Part shown: positions 47,844-57,102 of the stretch, in pieces
How positions within the stretch are numbered: position 1 is the first letter of the stretch
Layout: every line of letters starts with the position of its first letter
Position numbers and translations under genes: made by a program
The notes under the pieces: model-generated
Told to the model about the DNA's origin: nothing
Databases searched by the model: none
The model's input: the letters and a program-made list of their open reading frames with translations, nothing else
From: Leptospira ryugenii
GTDB lineage: Bacteria; Spirochaetota; Leptospiria; Leptospirales; Leptospiraceae
Assembly: GCF_003114855.1 (NCBI RefSeq)
Contig: NZ_BFBB01000004.1
Location: 62,001-126,000 of the forward strand
Length of the DNA: 64,000 nucleotides
Reading direction: 5' to 3'

Positions 47844-49895
47844 ATGGATAGTCCAAATAAATCAACTCCGATTAGAAGGAGCTTGACCAGCCATACAAGC
47901 AGAATCCTATGGGAACATATGGCTAGAATCAGAGAATGGTTTGTAAGCTCTGACAGATTGTATGTTTTTTATTTCTTTATCTGTCTTCTCTCCCTCTCTT
48001 TGGCAAGAATTATCTTTGTCTCCATCTATTGGGACCGTATCCAAGATCATTCTTTTTTACTTCTAGCCTTTACCTTCCTCTTAGGCATTCGCTTTGACCT
48101 TTCTTCCACAGGAATCGTTCTCGGATGTTTCTTTGTGATCAGCCAAATCCCTTACATAAGCAAGGTTTTTGTCATCAAAAAAATTCTTACTTACATTCCG
48201 ATCTTTATCTTACCTTTGGTATGGACTCTTTGTATCTCGGATTGGATTTACTTTGAAAATGCCAACAAACACTTAGGCTACGAAGCCTTCGTATTTTTAG
48301 CTGACCTTCCCAAATTAATACACTCTGTTTTTTTAGGAAAACCATTTTTGTTAATCTCACTGATCATTGGGATCATACTTGCTTCGGTATTTTTGTTACG
48401 GGAAAGCAGAAAGAGAATGTTAGCAGCAGATCCGATAAAATTGGACTTTTGGCCACAACTGGTAAAACTTTTCTCTGCTATCCTAATTACGATGATTCTA
48501 GTTCGGGGCGGTGTCCAAGAATCTCCTCTGCGTGCAAGCTCAGCAATTGTTGCGGATGATGGTCTGATCAATCATATTGCATTAAATCCTGTCTTCACAA
48601 CAGTGATGGACTTGAAAGGAAGATCAGTACCTACCCATTTGCGGATGGATCCAAATGAAGCAATTCAAATCATCCAAAAAATCTCGAAATATGAGAATAC
48701 TGAATTTTTAAATGATGCAAACTTTCCACTTCTGCGAAAACAGATGGAAACTAACAGAGGTAAGGTTCCAAATATAGTCCTTATCTTTTTGGAATCATGG
48801 ACAGCGAAATTCACCAAACCTATCGGACAAGGAGAAATTGCAGGAAAGGAAATCACACCTAATTTCAATGCATTAGCCAAGGAAGGACAATTATTTACAA
48901 ATTTTTATGCAAACGGTGGTCGAACTTCCAATGGATTGATGTCGGTGATCACTGGTATTCCTGATAGACCTGGTTTAACCGCTGTACGCTCTCCACAGAT
49001 CATGGGAAATTTTTCAAGTTTGGGTCGGATCTTTTCCAAATGGGGTTATGAGACTATCTTTATCACTGGAGACGATTTACAATTTGATAATCTCGAAACT
49101 CTTTTACCTCATTGGGGATTTCAGAGAAGAATAGGGAAAAAGGAAATCCAAGAAACTGGAAAGTATACTTTGGGTGCATGGGGATATGATGATGAGACCA
49201 TCTACGATTTGTTATTGAAAGAAATGGAGAAAACCCATAAAAATGGATCACCATTTCTCGCATCTGCTTTAACGATGACGACTCATTATCCCTATAAAGT
49301 GCCAAACCCAAAATTTGAAATTTTTTCCAAAGAAATAAATGATTATGATTATTTAAATACCTATCACTATGCAGATTGGGCATTGGGTGCATTTTTAGAG
49401 AAAGCAAAGAAATACCCATTCTTCAAAGATACTATTTTTATCTTTGTGGGAGACCATACTCACCACCGCACACTAAATTATTATGAAGATCGAAATGTTC
49501 CTCTGCTTTTGTATGGACCAAGATTTATTGATAAAAAACTCAATTCTACAGTATCATCTCAAATTGATGTATTACCGACAATGCTTGGTTTGGTGGGAAA
49601 AGAAACAAATTTTTCAGCAGTAGGTAGAAATCTATTGGCTAAAGGAATTGGTTCTGGTTGGGCGTACTTTGCGTACGGTGTAGCCTACGGATGGATAGAA
49701 GGGGATCAGTTTCTATACCAATGGGTTGACGGTGATAAAAGCCTTCAATTTAGAGCCAAAGAACCTTTTACAGAGCATGAAGCATGCAAAAAAGATCCCT
49801 TTCCCTGTAAGGAATCCTTACGTAAAGGTAATGCCATTTTTAATATTACCATTGAGCTAATGAACCAAAATCGAATATTTCCACAGGAGAATTGA
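47844..49895 (+). CDS. LTA synthase-family sulfatase-fold phosphotransferase
   Basis: Five hydrophobic helices in the first 220 residues anchor a large extracytoplasmic alkaline-phosphatase/sulfatase domain. PNIVLIFLESW starts it, with metal-binding acids; the Thr nucleophile is in NGGRTSNG (about residue 361); FVGDHTHH binds the second metal. Such enzymes transfer phosphoglycerol or phosphoethanolamine from phospholipids. Leptospira make no teichoic acid, so the acceptor is probably LPS, a glycan or membrane lipid. The frame is open upstream to a TTG at 47814 within accC; ATG 47844 is preferred, and ATG 47919 (MARIREWF) is also possible. Confidence 0.82.
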   Translation: MDSPNKSTPIRRSLTSHTSRILWEHMARIREWFVSSDRLYVFYFFICLLSLSLARIIFVSIYWDRIQDHSFLLLAFTFLLGIRFDLSSTGIVLGCFFVISQIPYISKVFVIKKILTYIPIFILPLVWTLCISDWIYFENANKHLGYEAFVFLADLPKLIHSVFLGKPFLLISLIIGIILASVFLLRESRKRMLAADPIKLDFWPQLVKLFSAILITMILVRGGVQESPLRASSAIVADDGLINHIALNPVFTTVMDLKGRSVPTHLRMDPNEAIQIIQKISKYENTEFLNDANFPLLRKQMETNRGKVPNIVLIFLESWTAKFTKPIGQGEIAGKEITPNFNALAKEGQLFTNFYANGGRTSNGLMSVITGIPDRPGLTAVRSPQIMGNFSSLGRIFSKWGYETIFITGDDLQFDNLETLLPHWGFQRRIGKKEIQETGKYTLGAWGYDDETIYDLLLKEMEKTHKNGSPFLASALTMTTHYPYKVPNPKFEIFSKEINDYDYLNTYHYADWALGAFLEKAKKYPFFKDTIFIFVGDHTHHRTLNYYEDRNVPLLLYGPRFIDKKLNSTVSSQIDVLPTMLGLVGKETNFSAVGRNLLAKGIGSGWAYFAYGVAYGWIEGDQFLYQWVDGDKSLQFRAKEPFTEHEACKKDPFPCKESLRKGNAIFNITIELMNQNRIFPQEN

Positions 49896-50522
49896 ATGTC
49901 TCTACGTAAACAAATCCAAAATATTCCGCTCGGTTTGGAAAGAAATATGACCGTCGCATTCTGGTGGTTATTTGATCAAAAACCAAATATTGCCATCATA
50001 GAATCAAAACTTTATGATCGTTACCATGATATCAGTTTACTAATCAAAGTTGATCTCTCGAAGCAAGTCATTCTTGAATTTGAAATTGAGGAAAGGCGTA
50101 CTCCTTTTTCCAGTTGTCCAGGTGCAATTGTTAACTATGACTTCCTGGTTGGGAAAAAACTAAATCGTCCAGCACTTGAAATTGCGATTCGAGAATACCG
50201 GCCACTTTCACAACATGGTTGCATTCGCATTGACCAACTCTTATTCTATGCAGTTGATAATTTTGTATCTGCATTGGGATACGAGTTAAAAAGAAGGCAT
50301 ATACCCGAAAGATGGAATGAAGAAATTCACAATCCAAACTCAGAAGAGTTCCAAAAAAGAAGCGCCGCTGTCCACCAATGGTGGATCAAAGATAGAGTGA
50401 TGAAGGATAGCTGCTTTACGATGAGCGGAGCAATGTCTGATGATATTGCAAGGAAAGACTTAGAAGCTGAGCCCAGTATCACGACTCTATTACTGGGCTT
50501 GCGAAAATCAGCAAAAGACTAA
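49896..50522 (+). CDS. DUF2889-like protein
   Basis: A 208-residue cytoplasmic protein. The order of features, a domain with long-strand beta pattern, ERRTPFSSCPGAIVNYDFLVGKKL, then an Arg-rich strand and QHGCIRIDQLLFYAVDN, matches DUF2889. The family has no known activity; relatives sit near lipid or polyketide genes. Its start directly abuts the stop of the LTA-synthase-like gene, so the two are in one transcript. Convergent with the repeat protein gene, overlapping by four bases. Confidence 0.6.
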   Translation: MSLRKQIQNIPLGLERNMTVAFWWLFDQKPNIAIIESKLYDRYHDISLLIKVDLSKQVILEFEIEERRTPFSSCPGAIVNYDFLVGKKLNRPALEIAIREYRPLSQHGCIRIDQLLFYAVDNFVSALGYELKRRHIPERWNEEIHNPNSEEFQKRSAAVHQWWIKDRVMKDSCFTMSGAMSDDIARKDLEAEPSITTLLLGLRKSAKD

Positions 50523-50830
50523 GGTACACCAGGAAAACTATTTACATACTGAATTTTAAAGTCAGGAAAGGAGTTTACGATTTGAACTTTAAAATCAGGA
50601 AAGGAGTCTACCACCTGCCATTTTCCACAATCGCTGGGGAAAGAGCTGACTTGTTGCACTTTTAGGTCGGGAAAAGAGTTTACAATCTGGACTTTGAAGT
50701 CAGGGAATGAATTTACAAACTGCACCTTCCCAGCCATTTTTTTGCCTTTGAACGTACAATCCGAACCGATCGGACCTGCAAAGGTAGGCAAAGAGAGAGA
50801 AAATAAAGATACTGCTATCCATTGTTTCAT
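50519..50830 (-). CDS. Secreted decapeptide-repeat protein (SFPDF repeats)
   Basis: A 103-residue protein with a signal peptide (MKQWIAVSLFSLSLPTFAG, cleavage near 18-20), a short region with one Cys, and then six tandem copies of a 10-11 residue unit, consensus KVQxVNSFPDF, from residue 35 to 102. The third copy is altered (VSSFPSDCGKW) and adds a second Cys that could bridge to Cys25. Repeats of this length with regular F, P and V spacing suggest a beta-solenoid or a stacked-strand array. Function unknown. Divergent from the three-domain fusion gene with 100 bases between. Confidence 0.7.
   Translation of the reverse strand: MKQWIAVSLFSLSLPTFAGPIGSDCTFKGKKMAGKVQFVNSFPDFKVQIVNSFPDLKVQQVSSFPSDCGKWQVVDSFPDFKVQIVNSFPDFKIQYVNSFPGVP
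50522..50728 (-). repeat. Tandem coding repeats, about 30-33 bases each, six copies
   Basis: DNA counterpart of the SFPDF repeats. Units such as AAAGTTCAAATCGT and GGAAAGGAGTTTACGA recur with few changes; copies 4-6 are most alike, pointing to duplication followed by drift. Confidence 0.65.
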
Positions 50831-50918
50831 AAAAACCTCGAGGCAAAGAATATAATGAAAAGAAATCTTTCCGCAACTAATTTTTAAAGATTGAGTAGAT
50901 TTTTTTGATAAATCCGTT

Positions 50919-50924
50919 TATACA
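50919..50924 (+). promoter_or_regulatory. TATACA -10-like box six bases before the fusion gene start
   Basis: A near-consensus -10 that would put the transcription start at or next to the ATG at 50931. No ribosome site precedes the ATG, so a leaderless message is likely. A good -35 is not seen at 17 bases. Confidence 0.35.
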
Positions 50925-50930
50925 AATAGA

Positions 50931-53285
50931 ATGTCACAATTGCCGTCGATTCTCATTACACAATGTCTTCAGAATGATTTTACATCTCTTTTGGACAAAT
51001 ATGACCCACTTCCAAATGCTCTTCACATAGGTTACGCTGAAGCAAATCGTTTGTTAGGTGAGATGGTAGAAAATGGACCTGTGTATTCTTTGGTAGATTG
51101 GGCATATCATACTCCCAAAGAAAAACTTGAAATCATTCACATTCGAGATTGGCACAATTCAGAGGCAGCAGACCAAGCGGACCATTTACGCCAGTTTGGA
51201 AATCATTGCATTCAAAATACAAAAGGTGCAGAGTTTGTATTTGAACCTTGGGTCAAAGGACAAGAGGTACGCCACCATATTGTAAATGCCTCTGGACTTA
51301 ATGACTTTGTAGATACAAATCTTGAATCCATCTTGAAGCCTTACGCAAAGGAAAAAATTAAAGTTGGAATCACTGGCGTATGGACAGAAGCAAAGGTTAG
51401 TTTTTTAGCCTACGACCTAAAAACGAGATACCCAAATTTTGAAATCGCAGTTTGTTCTGCATTGACTGCCAGTTCTTCTCTAGGAATGCATTTTATAGCA
51501 CTTGATCAAATGAAACAAATCTTAGGTGTCCAGATTTTTCCTTCGATCGGTAGCTTCACCCAATTCTTAACAGGCTCACAACCTGATCTAGGGAAAAAGA
51601 TCCCTTCTCATAGCCGAATTGACGCAGGTCACTTAAAACTTGATCCAAAGTACCCAATCTCACAGATCGACCAAAGTATCTTGAACTATCTTTTCCGAGA
51701 TTGCAAAGAAGCAGAATTCAAAACATTGGATGGAGGTTTTTCTGGGAATGTAGTTCTGAAATCTAAATCAATCGATGTACTTGGCCATAGCCAGGTTCCT
51801 TGCGTTGTAAAAATTGGTGATCGTGACTTGATAGCAAAGGAAAGAACTTCCTTTGAGCGGATCCAAGAAGTTTTAGGTAACAATGCACCAGCTATCGTTG
51901 ATTTTTGTGAGCTGGAAGATAGAGGAGCAATCAAATACCGGTATGCTGCCATGTTGGATGGAAATATTCGAACTTTCCAGAAATTGTATGCAGAGACAGA
52001 TGATTTTGTATTGATCGATAAAACCTTAGAAATTGTTTTTTTACAACAGTTGGGTAGACTCTATGAAGCAGGCAATTCAGAAAAGTTAAACCTTTTAGAA
52101 TATTATGACTTTCAACATAAATATGCTAAAGGTGTACGATCACGGGTAGAAAAATTAGTTATCGGAGAGACAAACGGAGCAACTATTGAAATCTTCTCGG
52201 GAGCAAGAGTAAACAATCCATGCCAGTTTTATGAACATGATTTACTGCAACTCAAAGAATACAATGCGGTAAACCATAATCTAGCCTATATCCACGGTGA
52301 TCTCAACGGAGCAAACATCATTTTAGATTCTCAGAACAATGTTTGGCTGATCGATTTTTTTCATACACACCGTGGCCATATCATTCGAGACCTGTTAAAG
52401 TTAGAAAATGATATCCTTTACATTTTCACGAAAATTGAAACAGAAGTAGAATGGCAGGAGGCAATCCAACTCAGCCAACACTTATTTGCACATGCGGATT
52501 TGGGTATTCCACTTCCAATGGAGAGTACCATCAAAATCTCTCATCCAAAATTACGGAAAGCTTATCGCACTATAGCAAAATTAAGATCATTCTATCCTTC
52601 TTTGGTAAAACTAGATCGTGATCCATACCAAATGCATGTAGGTCTCCTTCGCTATGCTATGCATACATTATCCTTTGATGAATGTAATGAAGTTCAAAAA
52701 AAATGGGCACTCCATTCTGGTGCTACACTCATCGATTTAGTAAAACAGTACATTCGAAAATCCAAAACTCTCCGGATTGATTTTATAAAGTCCGAGGGAA
52801 TAACGGAACAAAATGATATAAAAAGAATCGGGCTTACGATCTTACCAGGAAGAAAAGACCGAGGACGAAATCTAAAAGAAGACATTCTTGAGATGAAAGC
52901 GCAAAATATCGGTTCTATCATATCTTTGATTACCGAACCTGAATACCAAAGTTATGGAGTTACGGATTTAAAGAAAGAATACGAAAATGTAGGATTCCAA
53001 ACTTTATATTTGCCTATACTTGACCAAAGAGCACCCACCGTCGAACAAACAATCAATGTTTTACAGTGGATAGATGATAAACTCAAAACAAGTAAGAAAA
53101 ACGTAATGATACATTGTGTAGGAGGATTGGGTAGGTCGGGAACCTTGGCCGCAGCATATTTGATTTGGAAGCATGGAATGTTGGTAGACAATGCCATCAA
53201 ACTCATACGTGAGTCCAGAGGGGAAAGAGCAATTGAATCTATTGAACAAGAAGAGTTTTTGGAAAGGTTTGCCAGGTCAATTTAA
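50931..53285 (+). CDS. Three-domain fusion: isochorismatase-like, APH-like kinase, dual-specificity phosphatase
   Basis: Domain 1 (about 1-215) is an isochorismatase/cysteine-hydrolase fold: ITQCLQNDF (Asp16) and HIRDWHN are present, but GVWTEAKVSF has Lys155 where the catalytic Cys stands, so hydrolase activity is probably lost. Domain 2 (about 230-600) is a phosphotransferase like aminoglycoside kinases: HGDLNGANIILD (His455, Asp457, Asn462) is the catalytic loop and LIDFFH (Asp475) the metal site; it resembles the APH-like 'ternary complex associated' domains. Domain 3 (about 640-784) is a Cys-phosphatase with HCVGGLGRSG (Cys729, Arg735) and a likely acid, Asp698. No signal or membrane segment. 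Function of the fusion unknown. Confidence 0.8.
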   Translation: MSQLPSILITQCLQNDFTSLLDKYDPLPNALHIGYAEANRLLGEMVENGPVYSLVDWAYHTPKEKLEIIHIRDWHNSEAADQADHLRQFGNHCIQNTKGAEFVFEPWVKGQEVRHHIVNASGLNDFVDTNLESILKPYAKEKIKVGITGVWTEAKVSFLAYDLKTRYPNFEIAVCSALTASSSLGMHFIALDQMKQILGVQIFPSIGSFTQFLTGSQPDLGKKIPSHSRIDAGHLKLDPKYPISQIDQSILNYLFRDCKEAEFKTLDGGFSGNVVLKSKSIDVLGHSQVPCVVKIGDRDLIAKERTSFERIQEVLGNNAPAIVDFCELEDRGAIKYRYAAMLDGNIRTFQKLYAETDDFVLIDKTLEIVFLQQLGRLYEAGNSEKLNLLEYYDFQHKYAKGVRSRVEKLVIGETNGATIEIFSGARVNNPCQFYEHDLLQLKEYNAVNHNLAYIHGDLNGANIILDSQNNVWLIDFFHTHRGHIIRDLLKLENDILYIFTKIETEVEWQEAIQLSQHLFAHADLGIPLPMESTIKISHPKLRKAYRTIAKLRSFYPSLVKLDRDPYQMHVGLLRYAMHTLSFDECNEVQKKWALHSGATLIDLVKQYIRKSKTLRIDFIKSEGITEQNDIKRIGLTILPGRKDRGRNLKEDILEMKAQNIGSIISLITEPEYQSYGVTDLKKEYENVGFQTLYLPILDQRAPTVEQTINVLQWIDDKLKTSKKNVMIHCVGGLGRSGTLAAAYLIWKHGMLVDNAIKLIRESRGERAIESIEQEEFLERFARSI

Positions 53286-54082
53286 AGACCAAGCTCTTGT
53301 TTCTTTGCCAAAACAAATTGATCTAGTTCCTTTTTCTTTTTGAACATCAGATCAAAGAGGTGGCTTTGTAAGGCCTCATATGTTGAGAATTCTTTTGGAT
53401 CGATATGACCGACTTCCATATAACCGATGACATTGTTTTTTTGGTATTGCTGGTAGGTTGTGATACCTGACTTCAATGCCAAATAAATGGGAATCTTTTG
53501 GTCGAAAGCGATTTTAATCATCCCTTTCTTAAGAGGTTGAATCTCTTCTGTGTAAGTATTTCTCCCTTCCGGGTAGACTATATACGATGTTGTCTTTAAT
53601 CCTTCCAAGAGATTTTTAACCGATACTACAATGGACATGGCTCTTGAGTTATCGAATACCTGCGAACCCATCGCTAACATCCACCAATAGGCAAATACTG
53701 TTTTTTTAATGACTTGGTTTGCTAAATATGGTTTTCCGATCACATAACAGTCGAACGGAAAGTCTATCTCATTCACATGATTCAAAAAAATCATATGATT
53801 CTTTTTGGGAGGGTTGATCTCATTCATTAGAAAAAGTTTTGTATTGGTCACTTTGATCACATCTTGTGCCCATACACGTGAACCTTCTAAAAAGGATTCT
53901 ATTCTTTCTTCCTTTTCACCCTTTGCAGCCTTGATCAATCCTTTCATAAGAAATGGATTTGCCTTCCCAAAAATAAGGGGAATGACACGGAAATAGATCT
54001 TCATGACAAAATGACCGTAAGAGGCACTCTGTCCTTGTAAGGCGCGAACTAAATAGTCATCTAAAAACGGAATCTTTGCCAC
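53282..54082 (-). CDS. PlsC-like lysophospholipid acyltransferase
   Basis: A 266-residue acyltransferase with HX4D in NHVNEIDF (His102, Asp107) and YPEGRNT as the glycerol-phosphate-binding motif. A hydrophobic segment near residue 30-50 may contact the membrane. Likely acylates a lysophospholipid or a related acceptor such as an ornithine or glyco-lipid precursor; the second PlsC-like gene of the window. Convergent with and overlapping the fusion gene by four bases. Confidence 0.82.
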   Translation of the reverse strand: MAKIPFLDDYLVRALQGQSASYGHFVMKIYFRVIPLIFGKANPFLMKGLIKAAKGEKEERIESFLEGSRVWAQDVIKVTNTKLFLMNEINPPKKNHMIFLNHVNEIDFPFDCYVIGKPYLANQVIKKTVFAYWWMLAMGSQVFDNSRAMSIVVSVKNLLEGLKTTSYIVYPEGRNTYTEEIQPLKKGMIKIAFDQKIPIYLALKSGITTYQQYQKNNVIGYMEVGHIDPKEFSTYEALQSHLFDLMFKKKKELDQFVLAKKQELGL

Positions 54083-54113
54083 GAGGACAATTTCTCTATC
54101 TATTGCTCTCTTT

Positions 54114-54144
54114 GAAAATAAAAAAAGCCCGACATGTCGGGCTT
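54114..54144 (-). terminator. Rho-independent terminator for the 54170-55267 gene
   Basis: A perfect 20-base palindrome at 54125-54144 (AAGCCCGACA and its complement), followed on the minus strand by a run of T. Typical strong terminator, 26 bases after the stop codon. Confidence 0.8.
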
Positions 54145-54169
54145 CTATCTATCGAGAAAACACTGTTAA

Positions 54170-55267
54170 TTAAGGAGTAGCAGTTGAACCGGTGGCAGGT
54201 TTGTTCGGAACATTCAATTGCTTCTTTCTTTCTTGGTCATATTTGAAAAATACCATATTCTCAGAGTCGATGTCGTATACTCTTCCTCGCAAATCAGCAT
54301 GGTCAACGCGGTATTCTTCAGGGACACGAACATCAAACATAGCTTGTAAACGATTGTCAAATTTGATGTAAGGGTTTTTGGAGAAATCATACGTTACACC
54401 ATCTACCTTTACTGGCTCACCTTCCACTGGTTTTCCAGTCTCATCAATTCTTGCCTCTGATTTGCCTTGAGAGTTATTCAGATAGTAGTTATCATAAGGA
54501 TATTTTAATTTATAAATATTGATCGCATTTGCTTTTGAATCTCTACATAGATTGATTGCAGCAAAATAGTTTTCAATACGGTACTTTCTGTGGCTAGGCT
54601 GGAGTTTTTGGTGTTTCTCAAGGTTTTTTTCTACCTTAAGAGCAGTGATCCTAGCTTCTTTGGCAAGTCCTAGATGTTTATAACCAAGTTCCATATTCTT
54701 TTCGATATCGTACTTGTTATAAACATAATGTACTTCCTTTGGATCATACATTCTTCGAGAGAATGGTGCCTCCCGAGCTTGGTCTAACACATCATGGCGA
54801 AAATAAGATCCTTTTCCATACTCAATAGACACATCTAACAGAGCTTTATCGAGTGGGTTGGCAGGATTTTTCTTTTCCATCGCTACCTTCATCATCTCCT
54901 CTGCGCGTAAAACATAAAGCTGAGACAGTTCTTCTGTTACTTTTTCAACACCAACTTGGCATTCTAAAAATCTTTGGTATGCGGAATTGAAATTACCTTC
55001 GAAATAGTATTGCAATCCTTCTTGGTAAATTCGCCTCAATTCATTGTATTTTTTAAGCCGAAAGCCTTCTTTGCCTTCAGGGGCATTTAGAGCAGTTGGT
55101 TTACCTTCTGCATCTTCACCACGAAAGTTCTTAATCATAGGTTCTAACTCACGTAAGTAAGTGAGTAATTCGATACGCTTCTTGTATGCTTTGCTAGAGA
55201 CTGATTCTGCTGACAAAAAGCCATTCGTAGCAAAAGTCAGTAGTATTATCAAAATCGAATGTTTCAT
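54170..55267 (-). CDS. Exported hypothetical protein
   Basis: A 365-residue protein with a signal peptide (SILIILLTFATNGFLSAE). The mature chain is helix-rich: a domain at about 25-200 with an FNSAYQRFLECQ segment that could be TPR-like, then DNYYLNNSQGKSEARIDETG and PYIKFDNRLQAMFDVRVPEE in a more structured C-terminal part. No catalytic motif or known family. Likely periplasmic. It diverges from the DUF2225 gene and ends at a clear terminator, so it is a single-gene unit. Confidence 0.65.
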   Translation of the reverse strand: MKHSILIILLTFATNGFLSAESVSSKAYKKRIELLTYLRELEPMIKNFRGEDAEGKPTALNAPEGKEGFRLKKYNELRRIYQEGLQYYFEGNFNSAYQRFLECQVGVEKVTEELSQLYVLRAEEMMKVAMEKKNPANPLDKALLDVSIEYGKGSYFRHDVLDQAREAPFSRRMYDPKEVHYVYNKYDIEKNMELGYKHLGLAKEARITALKVEKNLEKHQKLQPSHRKYRIENYFAAINLCRDSKANAINIYKLKYPYDNYYLNNSQGKSEARIDETGKPVEGEPVKVDGVTYDFSKNPYIKFDNRLQAMFDVRVPEEYRVDHADLRGRVYDIDSENMVFFKYDQERKKQLNVPNKPATGSTATP

Positions 55268-55419
55268 GGTTCTGCCGCTCGTACCTTTTCTCCGTAAATT
55301 CTCCCCAAATTGGGAAACTTACAAGTAATTTCAGGTTGCCCTTGTGAGGATTATCGGAGATTTCCGATATTGGATTGACAGATTGTCTTTAAATTTCAGC
55401 CTTTTCTTAGTTTTTTAAC

Positions 55420-56298
55420 ATGTCCCAGGCAGCCGCACAGTCAAAAAAAGTCTCTTTTCGCGCTAAAGAAGCAACGGTCTGTCCGATTTGCGATGAAAAC
55501 CACCAAAAAGAGCAGATGTTCCAAGGTGGTGGTAGGCTCATTGCTGGCAAATTAGCCCAGGACCTACGCCGAAATTACGAAAAAAACAAAAAATTTGGCA
55601 GGGTGAGCCCACTTGACTATGTGATGACTGTCTGCCCCCGATGCTATTATTCTGCTTTTCCAAAAGACTGGTCCACATTAAATCCACAAGAAAACGAAGC
55701 CATTCGCAAACAAACGGACATACGAAAGTCCTATGTCGAAAAAATCCTAGGTCCTCTCGATTTTCATGAAGATCGAAATATAGCTACCGGTGCCGCCTCG
55801 TATCTGTTAGCCTATGATTGCTACCAATTGCGTGGCGCAAGCATTGCACCTACTCCTAAAAAAGCTGTCTGTGCGATCCGAGGCGCTTGGTATTTCTCCG
55901 ATTTGCAGGAAGAGTTTCCCCAATTAGGTTATGACAAGATCCGAGACCTACTCTACCAAAAAGCTGCAGTCATTTACGGAACCACTTTAGAGTTGATGCA
56001 AAATGGCCAAGAGCCTGTGGATACGGCCGCAGGGATGCTGGGTCCCGATACAGACAACAACTGGGGATTCGATGGAGTGATCTACTTAAATGCATTCCTC
56101 ACAAAAAAATTCAAAGACCAATTGGCACCAAAACCAGAAGACCAAGTTCTTTTGTTATCTCGTGCCAAAAGAACCTTAGCTCGGTTATACGGTTCAGGAA
56201 AATCTTCAAAAGGGAAACCTGGTCCTATCATTGAAATGTGTAGAGAACTTTACGATGAATACAATGCCATCATCGAGGAATTAGGCGGAGAGAAATAA
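55420..56298 (+). CDS. DUF2225 protein
   Basis: A 292-residue cytoplasmic protein. CPICDENH (Cys21, Cys24) and CPRCYYS (Cys72, Cys75) form a zinc-binding pair typical of DUF2225; the rest is a TPR-like helical region. The family is widespread in spirochaetes and Firmicutes with no assigned activity. It is three bases from truA and shares its transcript. Confidence 0.82.
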   Translation: MSQAAAQSKKVSFRAKEATVCPICDENHQKEQMFQGGGRLIAGKLAQDLRRNYEKNKKFGRVSPLDYVMTVCPRCYYSAFPKDWSTLNPQENEAIRKQTDIRKSYVEKILGPLDFHEDRNIATGAASYLLAYDCYQLRGASIAPTPKKAVCAIRGAWYFSDLQEEFPQLGYDKIRDLLYQKAAVIYGTTLELMQNGQEPVDTAAGMLGPDTDNNWGFDGVIYLNAFLTKKFKDQLAPKPEDQVLLLSRAKRTLARLYGSGKSSKGKPGPIIEMCRELYDEYNAIIEELGGEK

Positions 56299-56301
56299 AC
56301 T

Positions 56302-57102
56302 TTGCCAAATTATGCACTTTGCGTTGAATACGATGGTGCAGCATTTCATGGTTGGCAGCGCCAATCTCAACTTCCAAGCGTTCAGGCAAGTTTAGAACAA
56401 GCCCTTTCTATCCTCTTAAACAAAAATCCACACACACATCTTTCTGTGGCGGGACGCACCGATACAGGAGTGCATGCCAAAGGAATGATTTGTAATTTTA
56501 AATCTGAGATTCCAATACAAAATCCCCACCAATTCATTGTTTCTCTCAATGCCCTCAGTTCCCGAGGTCTATCGGTAAAGGGGATGATGGAAGTGCCAGA
56601 TGAATTCCACTCCCGTTTTTCCTGCACGGCAAGAGAGTATTGTTACCAGATTTTCTATTCAAAATATGAAAGTGTCCACTACCGCGAGAAAGCGCTTTGG
56701 ATCAAAACAAAGGTGGATTGGGATAGGATCCAAAGGGAACTACCAGCTTTGGTAGGTGAGAAAGACTTCCGCTCCTTTACCAAAAAAAGTTCTATGGAGG
56801 GAAAAAGAGCCATAAGAGAAATCCTATCTGTGCGTCTCAGCCAACATTTTGAGGTTCCCGAAATTTATCAAATTTGGATCAAAGCAGACGGATTTATGCA
56901 CAATATGGTTCGCATCATAATTGGAACTTTACTAGACATAGGAAAGGGACGTTGGGAATCTAGATCCATAGAATCCATAATTTCGGAAGCTGACCGTTCG
57001 CAAGCAGGGATCACCCTTCCTCCCCATGGTTTATACTTTATACGTGCCACATACCAAGACTACCCTCAGATCAATGAACTTTACCAAGCACATTTTCCTT
57101 AA
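56302..57102 (+). CDS. truA: tRNA pseudouridine synthase A
   Basis: Makes pseudouridine at positions 38-40 of tRNA anticodon stems. The catalytic Asp is Asp54 in AGRTDTGVHAKG; YxYxI and MHNMVRIIIGTLLDIGKG complete the pattern. 266 residues, the family length. Starts at TTG, three bases after the DUF2225 stop. Its last 29 bases overlap the next gene. Confidence 0.93.
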   Translation: MPNYALCVEYDGAAFHGWQRQSQLPSVQASLEQALSILLNKNPHTHLSVAGRTDTGVHAKGMICNFKSEIPIQNPHQFIVSLNALSSRGLSVKGMMEVPDEFHSRFSCTAREYCYQIFYSKYESVHYREKALWIKTKVDWDRIQRELPALVGEKDFRSFTKKSSMEGKRAIREILSVRLSQHFEVPEIYQIWIKADGFMHNMVRIIIGTLLDIGKGRWESRSIESIISEADRSQAGITLPPHGLYFIRATYQDYPQINELYQAHFP

